Part shown: piece after piece, positions 11,221 to 21,868 of the stretch
Numbering within the stretch: the stretch's first letter is position 1
Layout: the number at the start of each line of letters is the position of its first letter
Source of the DNA: Acorus gramineus
Taxonomy: Eukaryota > Streptophyta > Magnoliopsida > Acorales > Acoraceae
NCBI GenBank assembly: GCA_030737835.1
Contig: CM060853.1
Coordinates: 16,302,895-16,366,894 of the forward strand
Reading direction: 5' to 3'
Length of the DNA stretch: 64,000 nt
The notes under the pieces: model-generated
The model's database searches: none
What the model was told of the DNA's origin: nothing
What the model saw: the letters and a program-made list of their open reading frames with translations, nothing else
Made by a program: the position numbers and the translations under genes

Positions 11221-14200
11221 GATGGTGTTGGTATTTTTTTTTACCATTGGTTTGTTCAGGGGGATAGGATTCTGGCTAATTGGTAATCTCTCTTGCCTTC
11301 ATTTTATTTTTATTTTCCATTGGGGGAATTTTAGCCTATGTTACCTGATTCAATAGAATGATCTCTTCTATGAAGCTCTTGGGATTTTGTATGCTCTTCT
11401 AGTCTTCTCTATTTATTTTTTGGCCTATCACTGGCTTTGCATATGCAGACGTGAATGTTCTATGTTCACCTCTCCCCCCAAGTGTCTGTTACCATGAGAG
11501 GATGTTATTGTGCAAAGGGAGATGGGTTAATAATTTGAAGAAGCTTCTTTGCATTGTAGGTTGTTCGAGTACCTGTGGAAGCTTTTTAGCATCAGAAAAT
11601 AGTGTAATGTGATTTCTTGATCTTTGATGTAGTTTTATTTTGTATCGAAAAAGAAAAGAAAAATAAACAGCAGGTTACTTTTCTTCCTTGATGGTTGTTT
11701 GCATCTGGTTTAGATTTTGCCTCAAGATTTGTCTGTTCCATGAATCAGCATTGAATGCAACTTGATGTTTGTTTCTCCATAATAGAAGGCTCTGCATTTG
11801 GATGATACATCTTATATTTGGTGCATATGTTTCTAAATTTGTTACAAATGCATTTCTTTCTCTCCTCTATAAGTTAAGTCACTCCTTATATTTGACTCGA
11901 ATATTTTTTTTAAGATGTCTGAATTCAGAATTTTGTATATTTATTTCAAAGTTTTCTTATGTTTGACTCAGTTATTATTATCTAGATTACAGCATTCCTT
12001 GATAATATTTCCATTTGATTGTATCTTGCAGTGTGTTGCATGTCTCCTTTTAGTTAATTGTATATTGAGTAAATTCTGCCACAAAAAAGTCCTGAAATGT
12101 TGAATTTAGTGGCTTTTATTTCACAAATGCAATCAACAACTGTTATGTCAAGCCTTAGAGACCTTTCTTTTTGTTGTTCCATCTGGAATTTCTTTTAGTA
12201 GAACTCACATGATTGCTTCACTAATATATTGTCAATTGATCAATTGTTACATTTGCAGCAAAATTGTGATGTGGATATGCAAACTTATTGATGAGAAATG
12301 CCCTTTTACAAATGCATTATAATAGCATTTTAAAATGTCTGGACTTAGCAACTTCTCTATCCTGTCTCCCATCTGCGTAACTGATTTAGCATGGTGAATT
12401 ATGCCTCTTGCTCTAAAGAGCACTCAATGTTGATCGTTCATTATACTTGTTAAATTTTTCTTTCTTCTTTGGACTAACAAATGTTGGATAATTGAATCTA
12501 TTTATCTTTAAATGATATGTTTCATGCAGGTATTGTGTACGAAGGACGTCTCACCCACTTTATCACTAAAAATGTTTAATAACTGATCTGTTTCGTATAT
12601 GTTGCATACTTGTTATCCTAGTTGCATGGTCCTTTTCAAAGCATTAAGACCAACTTACCCAAACAAAAAAAAAAAAAAAAAAAAAGATATTGAAACCTCT
12701 GGAAGATTCATGGTACTGTACTTAATCTTAAAATTGACATCAACACGTATGTTCTGGTGACAGAAGTTCAATGTGTCACTGATATAGAAAATGCTGAAAT
12801 GTCTTCTTTCAAAATTGTTTGTGTGAACAAAATCTTTCTTTTTGAATGTTTGTTTCACCATTCTATCTTGATCATTAACCTTTCTTATTCAGGATGAAGT
12901 TTCAGTATTTGGTATAAAAATATATAAGCCAAAAAAATACAAATGATAGTGATTCCACATACTAGATTTAGTAAACCCACATTGGTCTCCCAATGGGAGT
13001 ACGTTAGCTCATTAGATAGTTCTCAACTATCTCCACTCTCCAGCTACCAAGGAAAAAAGGAAGACACTTTGAAAATCAAATTTTGCATTTCAAGAGGAAG
13101 CTTAATTAGGATGTTGAACATAGAAACAGTTACATTTCATACAAGAATGACTGATTCATATTGGGTAGGCCAACTTCAAAAAAATTTCAGCAAAGGTTAA
13201 AGCTTTGTCCAATAAACCATGAAAACCATTAGTCTAGCTCTAGCCTCAGCCAGATACACTGTTCAATATTGATTTTATCTGCCTCTTTTGTTGTTATTTC
13301 CAAGCCTCAAAGTGGTTGAACATTGGTCCAAGAAGAACAAGCTTTCCTTTCAAGTTACAGAACAGTAATGCATGCAAGTTGTTGTACATTTCAAAATTTC
13401 GTAGTCTGCAACAATTACTTGATTTTGAAGCAGAAATCTTATTTCTTGATTGCACTCATAATGTTGAATTGCAAATTGCACTTCTAGCATGCATGTTTGT
13501 TTTTTATATCAGCATCTTGTGTTTTCTATGCCAGACTCAACCGTAATACAAGCTGTTATAGTCTTATAATTCATTGAAACCGTATAATACAATGTCAGGT
13601 TGCTATGCATAGAACTCTATTCATTGGGACATCCCGGGGCGGCATCTGATAAAGTACAGACATGGTTGTGTTCTGTATTCAGTGGCCCCCTATGTGATAC
13701 ATCAAAGCATCAGAAGATACATGGATCCCATCTCTCTTGTTGCTGAAATTTTTAAACCTTTGATTCTTCTTCAATCTATGATTCGTATCAAGAGAAGGGT
13801 GACAAACTTCCATTGCTGCTCTGTAAGGGATGTCATGGAAAGCTTACAATCCATGATATGGTTTTATTTAGGCGCTTCGGTTTGCTTTCTTATGCTCTCA
13901 CCACCATTCAATGTTGCTGTATCTGGATCTATGTTACTCTTGCCTCATGAACCAACGCTATTTTTAGTTTAAGATATTGTGTCTTAATAGATGTATACAT
14001 TCATTTGAAAGATATATAGATTGTATAATCAACAATGAGACTTGTCTCCTCCATATTATTTTCACATAGTTTGGAAGAAGAAATCATCGGAGAATCACAT
14101 ATATTGGGACACCGGTGTTGTGTCGGCTAAAGAGCCTCCGATGATTTGTTGATTTGCTTTTATAATTTTTAAGCGGGAATTTCCTTGATTGTTGTTGAAA

Positions 14201-14450
14201 GATATTTTCTTATTTGAGTGTTGGAGACTCTTTGACATGCGTCACACCAATATCTCAATCCGGATTTTCTCCTATCAGTTCTCCTCCTTCGGAGCTATGA
14301 AGCTACTTTGGAGTAATCCAGAGAAAACAAGTCTCATTGTTTGATTGCGAAGATTATTGATCTACATGGATCTATCATTTTTTAACTGCAGAGGCGAGAT
14401 TAAAAATAAATAAAAATGAGGCCGAGTGAGACTTTATTTAAATAATAATA
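11221..14450. other. F-box gene 3' flank and intergenic region
   Basis: The 3' UTR of the F-box/kelch gene begins at 11221; AATAAA-like signals (for example AAAATAAACAG near 11660) could end it. The remainder to about 14450 is T-rich, with short frames but no family signature. A small fold-back occurs at 14082-14146 (11-bp perfect arms AATCATCGGAG/CTCCGATGATT, 43-base loop). Confidence 0.55.
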
Positions 14451-14793
14451 ATGATAAAAGAAAGAAAAACTAAAGTGTGCCATGTGGGTTGGTTATTATT
14501 GCCTTTTCTTTTCTTCTGCTGCTTCTGGTACCAGCATCTTTATCCCTTCATGATTCACGTGCGCCCACCGTGCATGTCAGTAATGATGAGTGTATGTAGG
14601 TGGTCGCTCGTCCCTCCCCACCCCCATCAAATTTGCAAAGGACAGATTTTCTCTTCTCATCCCTCCTGCAACTGTACCACTTTTAATGAAATTGAATTTT
14701 TTTATTTTTTTATTTTTTTTGGGGGGGCATGAAAGAAGGGTGGTGGGGATAGAGCCTCCTGTTTTTGTGTTGCGAAAGGACGCATTGAATTCA

Positions 14794-14825
14794 GCGCGCG
14801 CGCGCGCGCGTGCGCGTGCGCGTGT
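14794..14825. repeat. alternating purine-pyrimidine (CG)n/(TG)n tract
   Basis: About 32 bases of strictly alternating GC with three GT steps. It is embedded in moderately GC-rich DNA downstream of a T-rich run. Alternating CG/TG tracts of this length favour left-handed Z-DNA. CpG-dense in an otherwise CpG-poor region. Confidence 0.85.
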
Positions 14826-15316
14826 TTTGGAGTGGTGTTTGTACTGGTTTGGTTTTGGTTGGTTTGCGAACCGGACCCCGGTCATCTGTGCTTGGACGAC
14901 TCGTATGATGATCTCAAACGACCCAATAATTTGGGCAAAACAAAAAAATAAAAAAAGGGTGAGACGAACGAATAGTTTGACAGAGACCGTCTGTACAGAA
15001 CGACCCAAATAATTGACGACAAGTGCAGGAATTTGGGATCTTATCTTTTGTTCCAGTGAAGATTCTAGTGATTTCTTTTCAGGGAGGGAGGCTGCTTCGG
15101 TTTTCAAATATCGTTTTTTACGGGGGTTGTAAATGCAATTTCTCCATCCTCATAGACCCCTAGCAGCTCTATATGATTTTTTTATTTTTTTATTTTTTTT
15201 TGGCACAAGGTTATTATCCGGCTACAAAGTTTTGAGGATCAGATTTAATATGTTAAAAGACACGTAAACTCCATTCGTTAGCAAATAAGAGACTATCATG
15301 TAGACAATATAAAAAG

Positions 15317-16171
15317 GAGAAAAATCTTCTTTAACTCCTTGGAATCTCCTTGAAATCAGAAAAAGCTCCTTTAAAGTAAAAAAATCATCTTAGATCCTCA
15401 TAAAGTGCATATGATTAACGAATTTAATCTCCCGGTCAAGAGTATAATGAAATAAGTCCACAGAAAGTTACTAAAATTGGATTCATCATTACAAACTTTG
15501 TTAAATCAGATTTAGTTCTTTTGTAAAATAAAAATACCCTCGTCATTTTTCAACATTCTCATCTCCTGAAATGTCATTCTCATCTGTAAAAAAAAAAATA
15601 TATTAAATCTCATTTGATCTATAAAATTGAATCATTTTCTAACATTTTCACATTTTCAATCTCATTACAGAGACTGAATAAAAAAAATTACAGCTTCATC
15701 AACTCTATAATAAAATCAATAGAGAAAACAATTTAAAAACCCAATCAAAATTCCATAATACATTCTTAATTCAAAATGACTATCAATAAAAAGCATAACA
15801 CCTTGATTATAAATCTATAATTTGTTTAATAAAATTTAAATAAATCAGTATATCTTTAGATAATCACATGGATTTTTTGTGATTTTAAGAAGATTTCAGG
15901 GAGTTAAGATGATTTTTAAATTTCACATAGACTTTTTCGATTTTCATAAGTTTTCAAGGAATTATATCAATTTTTTTCAACAAAGAAAATAAATTTTAAA
16001 ATGGCATAACAATAATTTATCATGCATAGTTAGGGTTAATCACACATCTGGTTAGTTATAGGGACTAAAATAAATATTATTTAATAAGATAGAGACCTGA
16101 GAAAATTTATCAATTTTACAAGAACTTTTTATGATTTTCACAAGTTTTTAGGGAGCTATATCGATTTTCCC
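15317..16171. mobile_element. MULE-type MITE, 855 bp
   Basis: Terminal inverted repeats begin GAGAAAAATCTTC (left) and GGGAAAATCGATA (right, reverse complement). They share the order AACTCC/AGCTCC, TGAAATCA/TGAAAATCA and AAAAGCTCCT/AAAAGTTCTT. The flanks TATAAAAAG (15308-15316) and TATAAAAAA (16172-16180) agree at 8 of 9 positions, the target-duplication size of Mutator elements. No ORF. Confidence 0.6.
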
Positions 16172-16621
16172 TATAAAAAATTATGTTTACCTTTTTAATA
16201 AACCTAATACCGATAGTAAGTGTCTATATTTTCATTTTGTTAATAGACTCTTATCACCCAAGTGGCAGTCTCTTATGGGCTACTAGAAATTCTATCTTTG
16301 ACACTAGAAATCTGATCTCAAAGTTTTGTACTTGCACTGCATTAGATCACCACTCGAACCGGAAAGACAATTGATATGGATCTGATTTTTTTTTGGGAGA
16401 GATGGTAGATAATTGCTACCTCGAATATGTTGAACTTATAAACCCACAAAACAATCCCAAATGATTGAAGTGCTTATTATTAGTGCACTATTGATATCTT
16501 CAATTAAATATATGCTTTGTGTATGTAGTTATTCATTTTTTTTTTTATGTAATTAGATCTATATTAATATAATGTAATTATTAGATATTTACTCATGCCT
16601 ATAACCCAATCATTTTTTTAA

Positions 16622-17274
16622 GAGAAAAATCCATATACCCCTGTGAACTGATTGAAATCTATATAACCCCCTTAATTTTCTTAAAATCCATATAATCCCC
16701 TGAAAACACATTGTAAATCTAAATAACCCCCTAAATAAAATTTATAGGGAAAAATCCATATAACCCCCTGTAAACTGATTAAAATCTATATAACCCCCTG
16801 ACTTTTCTTAAAATCCATATAACTCCTTGAAAACACTTAGTAAATCCAAATAACCTCCTGAAAAAAATTTAGATGATGAATATTTTGTAAATATTATGTT
16901 TAGTTAACTCTGATAGAAAATACAGTATACCAAAAAAACTTACAATGTGTTAAAAATGTGAAAAATATTTTGTAAATGACGATTTTACCTTTCCGGATAG
17001 AGTTTTATAATATATCCAGAGAGGGTAAAATCGTCATTTTTATAGGATTTTTTGCATTTTTAATCTATTGTAGTGGTTTTTTAGTATATCGTGTTTTCAG
17101 TCAGGGTTAACTAAACGAAATATGCACAAAATATTCATCATCTATTAAAAAAAATGTATTTATGAGGTTATTTGGATTTACTAGGTGTTTTCACAGGGTT
17201 ATATAGATTTTAAAAAAAGTGAGAGGATTATATAGATTTCAGTCAGATTTTATGAGGTTGTATGGATTTTTCTC
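16622..17274. mobile_element. palindromic MULE-like MITE with duplicated left arm
   Basis: The ends GAGAAAAATCCATA and (reverse complement) GAGAAAAATCCATACAACCT are followed by long arms of repeating CCATATAACCCC-type phrases. The left arm occurs twice, at 16622 and again at 16747. The centre (about 16975-17040) is itself a palindrome around GATTTTACC...GGTAAAATCGTCATT. Nearly the whole element can fold into one hairpin. A relative at 40204-40751 has a clear 9-bp target duplication; none is convincing here. Confidence 0.6.
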
Positions 17275-18732
17275 ATATTTGTTTTCATTAAAAAAAAATA
17301 ATTTTTCATATATTCTACTAGTGGATTATATACTACACTATTGTAGTATGCACTCTCCCAATACAATGTATTTTCAGCTAAAGGATCACTTTTGGACCGC
17401 GGACGAGGTTGCAAAACGACTGAGTGTAGATACTTAAAGAAATCATATAATGCAGGGATAATTTTGGGTGGTGACTGGCGTGGAGTTTCAAAATTCTTTG
17501 AGCCCATGGGCCAGGTTCATGGATGATGAAAAAGGCCCATGTTGAACATGCGCAATGATAAACAAACGAGTGCAACAAGGCACGAGCTGGTAAATAGGTT
17601 ATAAGTAACATTATCCTAAACAAAGACGTCCCCATTTTTAATTTGGATGGAGGTATATTCCCTTATTTAGAGGATATATGAATCATATTTTATACATTCT
17701 AAATGAATATATATACTTTCTGGATTAAAAACAGTGCTAACTTTGAACTTTTTGCACTGTTTTTAAAGTGTTTACACTTAGTTCATTTTATACCTCTATA
17801 TAGCTCATTAACCACATGCACTCACTTGTATCTTATAAATTAATCTATATAATTTATTAGAGTATGTATTTCATTTTTTATACAATTACATACGTATACC
17901 ATCTTTACAAAATTCAAAATAGGTGAGGATTGTATTTGAGACTATAAACAGGATTGTGTATAACACTTCCATGTTCTTTTATTCATAGACTTATTAAAAA
18001 CATAATCATTCTGGCCATCTTTTTTATATATTTTAAATATGTAAAATATATCCAATCGAAGATCGACTTTAAATTGATAACCAGCCCGTGGGGCATTGCC
18101 ATGAATGCGAGGTGGTAGAAACCTTTTCTACCCTTCTCTCCCGCTTCTTTATACTATCTCGCATTTGTTTTTCTTTTCTTTCTATGTTTTTTTTTATCTA
18201 TTTCTTTTTATCACCTTTTGGACATCATCTATTTTGAACTTCTATGAAATAAATATATGCTCATAATTTTGCTAAAAAAACATATCACCACATAGAAAAA
18301 TACTCTATTGTTAAAATCATTAAACACATCTTATACACAAACACACAACTCTCATCTCTCAATCATAATAACAAAGTACTCTTTTTTTTTTTTTAATATT
18401 CGTTAAAGTACTCCGATTAAACATATGCCGTACAAAACATACTATACCGAACATAATACATATAAAATTCACTAATACATATTAATGCTTAAATCATCTC
18501 TGTATTTTTTTGTATTTATTTAATATGATTTATAAATGTACACTTACCATATCGAACATAACACTTATCAAATATTTACTGTACCTAAACTTTGTTACTA
18601 TGCTCGTAATCACGACAGTGTGAAGGGCATGGGGGGGCGAGATAGAAAGAATGGTTGGACGAAGGAGCACCCAATGATGTTGATGGGGAGGAGAGCCGGA
18701 CAAGGTAGGGAGACATAAATTGGACGTATTTG

Positions 18733-18735
<3 letters not shown>

Positions 18736-18768
<33 letters not shown>
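18736..18768. repeat. (TA)n microsatellite
   Basis: About 16 TA units directly left of the hAT MITE at 18788. Confidence 0.9.
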
Positions 18769-18770
<2 letters not shown>

Positions 18771-18787
18771 GTGCACAGGGTTGGGTG

Positions 18788-19255
18788 TAGGGCTGCAACT
18801 CGGGTCCGGTTGAACCCGAACCTGACGGGTTGAACCTTATTTTTACATGGGTTGGATTGACTAAATTGGGTTCAGGTTGGCCAATTCGGGTTGACTCATA
18901 AATCGGGTTGGGTTCGGGTTTGCCTCACTCCCAACCAAACCCAATCCAAACCCGTAAACTAATAGTTAAAAAAAAAATCATGGCCGTTCATTCTGTAGCC
19001 TCTAATATGGGTAGTCCAAATGTTAAGTAAACCTAGTTAATCTTACGGGTTGGGTCGGGTTGATTTATTTAATTTACACATCATGTTAGAAATTCGGGTT
19101 GAATCGGTTGCTCCAATTCGGGTTGAAAATCGGATTGGTCCAATTCGGGTTGAGTCGGGTTATGATTGAGTAGTTTGGAATTCGGGTTGGGTTCGGGTTG
19201 GGGTCAACCAGAACCCAACTCGCCTTGACCCCAACTCGCCCGAGTTGCAGCCCTA
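18788..19255. mobile_element. hAT-superfamily MITE, 468 bp, perfect 8-bp target duplication
   Basis: Perfect 17-bp terminal inverted repeats TAGGGCTGCAACTCGGG / CCCGAGTTGCAGCCCTA. They are flanked on both sides by the identical octamer GTTGGGTG (18780-18787 and 19256-19263), diagnostic of hAT transposition. The interior is full of dispersed TCGGGTTGGGTT-type repeats in both orientations and has no coding capacity. The intact ends suggest a fairly recent insertion. Confidence 0.9.
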
Positions 19256-19323
19256 GTTGGGTGACACTATATGGATCGAGGCTAACAAAGGCTCACATGA
19301 GACGGTGGGCCATGCCCACAAAC

Positions 19324-19677
19324 TAGGAATGGCAATGGGATTAGGTAAATGGAAAACGAGTTCTCTTACATAGGCCCCACTATATAGGCCCCATTCACAA
19401 GCTCCATGATGTATCATTTCCTCATTGGTTGCTTGTTTAAATTTTTAAAAAGATTAAAAATGCAAAATACAATATTACCCTCACTTAAATCCCACATTTT
19501 TCTCCCTCATTAAACCCATCCCCACTTTTTTTGAAAAACAAATCAATCTATTCCATTTTAAGAATCCTGTTTTTTAAAAACCAATTTTTTCTTAAATGAA
19601 ATGTTACAAGATTTTATTAGCGGATTTGATATTAAGATTAACAAAAGCCGTTCCAATTCATCCCATTATCATCCTTA
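19324..19677. mobile_element. hAT-superfamily MITE, 354 bp, perfect 8-bp target duplication
   Basis: Terminal inverted repeats TAGGAATGGCAATGGGA / TCCCATTATCATCCTTA (13 of 17 complementary). They are flanked by the identical octamer CCACAAAC at 19316-19323 and 19678-19685. It lies only 61 bases from the previous hAT MITE but has different ends and interior, so it is a separate family. Confidence 0.85.
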
Positions 19678-19732
19678 CCACAAACCCATAGCTCAGAGGG
19701 TTGTTTTCCTCTTTCTTTTTTTTTTTTTTTTT

Positions 19733-19766
19733 ATTCAACACCTGCTGCCATCTGCAGGTGTTGAAT
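19733..19766. repeat. perfect 13-bp hairpin next to a T run
   Basis: ATTCAACACCTGC and its exact reverse complement are separated by eight bases and preceded by about 20 T. On the minus strand this reads hairpin then poly(A). Origin unknown; it might mark the tail of a small mobile element. Confidence 0.5.
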
Positions 19767-20280
19767 AGAGAGTGTCCTTGTACTGTCAAGAAACCCACCT
19801 GGCTGTGTTAAAAAGAAAAAACGTTGGACCTACAGTAGCTACAAAGAATGAGACATGGCAATATTTCATAATAAGTCAACCAAGATCCCAGTGAATAAGG
19901 ATAATGTTACGTCAAACCTTATTTTCAGTCTCAATTCTAGTTTACATGTATTTTAAATTTTTTAAAAATAGTATATATTATCTAATGAAATACATGTTTT
20001 TATAAAAAAAAATGAAACATATATTTCCATGAATTGCATGGATGTATTTTAAAAAACATAAAAAATAAAATTTCAAAGTATATTCCTTGTTAACTTGAGC
20101 ATATGCGTCGTTAATTTTTTATCGACGCATATAGGGTTGGAATTGGGACTGAAAACGGATCTGAGTATAACAACGCCAAAAAAGTAATAGTTAAGTAGAG
20201 ATTTCGGACCCGTCCTTACACTACCGCGTCAAGCGTGGCATCTGCTATGCATATGAAGATATCCAAATACGGATTTATAT

Positions 20281-21595
20281 GGGTGGCTCTATTTGGCCCC
20301 TCAAATACATTTACACCCCTCTTAAATGGATAATTGATTTTTAAGATCCATTTATATTTGGGTGATTTGTACCCCCCAAAATAAAAATGACAGCCAAAGT
20401 ACCAGTGGGGGTGGAAGGCGCGGCCGATGAAGGAGGGGCTGGAGTCGTTGGTGAGGCAAAGGACGGCGGAGGGACAGTGGGTGGTGGTGGGCTTCAAGAC
20501 GACGTCTCTGAGGAGAAGGAGGGGGTGATGCGGTTGAGGAGGAAGTAATGGGTGTAGTGAGGAAGAGGAACAACATGGGCCGCGGCGGGGGGGGGGGGGG
20601 GGGGGTGTTCTCCTTGATCTCCTCCACATCATCCCCTTCTTCTCATAGTGCTCCCCGACAGCCATCCCCGCTGACCATCGCACGCGACGGAAGACAAGGA
20701 GGACCCGGCGACAACAACGCTTCGGTTAAACTTCGGTGGTGCGGTGGCGGCCTTGATGGACACCAATCATGTGCAAATAGTCATACAATGAGTACTACCT
20801 CAACACTTGTACTGTCTTCCGATGAGTACTACTTCAACACTCTGTGGGTCGAGACACCACCTTCAATCATGTGAACCCACTGAATGTGCAATCGACACAA
20901 GTATCGTCGTCATAATTGTCCAACATCGACATTCAAAGTATCGAGACTCCACCTTTGGATGTCAATCCACTGGTTAGGGTGTTGACACAATTTCTGTCGA
21001 CATAAATGGATACCGTCAACATAATGTTTGTCCAACTGTCAGATGCACCTGAACCAATAATGTATGGGTGTCGACGTGTCAACTATAGACTGAAATAGTT
21101 TTGAACGACATGTGGAGTGTTGAAGTGTGCAGTTCTCATGTAGTAATTAAAATGTATGTTGATTTCATATATCAATCTTTGCATCCTAAATAAGTCACAC
21201 TTCCTAGTTCCTACCATCCAATATCACCCTACATTGGCATCGTGGAATAAATCAATCCAATTCAACTTGTTAGCCAAATCTGTTAACAAGTTAGAAGAAA
21301 CTGATGTATAGAAAGTGTCGAGGAGGAGGGTCGACCACCAGGGAGATGAGAACGGAAAGTGCCATCCAAGGGGAGCTCTTTGGGGATGGGGAGGTTTTTT
21401 GAATCCAAACATATCTAGAGAAGGAGAAGAAGTTTGGTGAAGAAAAACCCTAGCTATAGAGGGGGGGGGGGGGCAAACAAAAATAAACAACCTCTTATAT
21501 ATAAGGGGGATGCAAATGAAAGGGTTGAAAATAATTAGGGGTGCATTGAGGAGGGGGGTGCACCTATTTTTAGAGGGGAGCAAATAGGGCCACCC
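20281..21595. mobile_element. MULE-like element (possible Pack-MULE), 1.3 kb
   Basis: The ends GGGTGGCTCTATTTGG and (reverse complement) GGGTGGCCCTATTTGC continue as related inverted repeats for about 40 bases to a shared ACACCCC/GCACCCC. The flanks GATTTATAT (20272-20280) and TATTTATAT (21596-21604) agree at 8 of 9 bases, a Mutator-type duplication. Inside, 20400-20760 is strongly GC-rich with coding-like open frames in several phases, unlike the AT-rich surroundings. It contains a 19-base G run. This fits a captured gene fragment, though the donor gene is not recognised. The right end is 273 bases from the MAG2 start codon. Confidence 0.55.
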
Positions 21596-21639
21596 TATTT
21601 ATATTATCTAAAAAATGTAGGATTGGATGCAAACGCATC

Positions 21640-21857
21640 TGATGAGGCATTCTTTGGGTGACCCATCAATCTAACGGCCCTCATCGTTGGATTTCTCACG
21701 CGTCGCTTCATCTCCGTCGCCGATTCACTGACTCGTTTCAGTTCGGGTTCGGTCACTCTCTCTGTAGCCAGGTCGTATCTCCCGCGAAAAACGGTCCGCG
21801 CTCCCGTCTCTGTTTTTCTAGGGTTTCCCTCTCGTAGAATCCCGACCGTCGATTCCG
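21640..21857 (+). promoter_or_regulatory. MAG2 proximal promoter and 5' leader
   Basis: GC-rich, pyrimidine-rich stretch between the end of an upstream MULE-like element (21595) and the MAG2 start. It contains a telo-box-like TAGGGTTT near 21820 and TCTC-rich leader sequence. No clear TATA box is visible. Transcription start not determinable here. Confidence 0.45.
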
Positions 21858-21866
21858 ATGGACTGA
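21858..21866 (+). promoter_or_regulatory. minimal two-codon uORF (Met-Asp-stop) before MAG2
   Basis: ATGGACTGA occupies 21858-21866 and the MAG2 ATG starts at 21869, leaving only two bases between the uORF stop and the main start. If it lies in the leader, as its position implies, ribosomes would have to scan past it or reinitiate almost at once. An effect on translation is inference. Confidence 0.6.
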
Positions 21867-21868
21867 AG

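Noticed and set aside
13682..13972. 96-codon frame downstream of the F-box gene
   Set aside because: No recognisable domain, AT-rich codons, no splice or promoter context.
14577..15107. 176-codon minus-strand and 140-codon plus-strand frames
   Set aside because: Both run through the (CG)n tract (Ala-Arg repeats) and T runs; low-complexity artefacts.
19712..19766. Rho-independent terminator-like hairpin with T run
   Set aside because: The T run precedes rather than follows the hairpin on the plus strand, and bacterial-type termination does not apply here.
20216..20683. 155-codon frame inside the MULE-like element as an intact gene
   Set aside because: The polyproline comes from the G19 run and the N-terminal and C-terminal parts differ in composition. 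At most a captured fragment, not a working gene.
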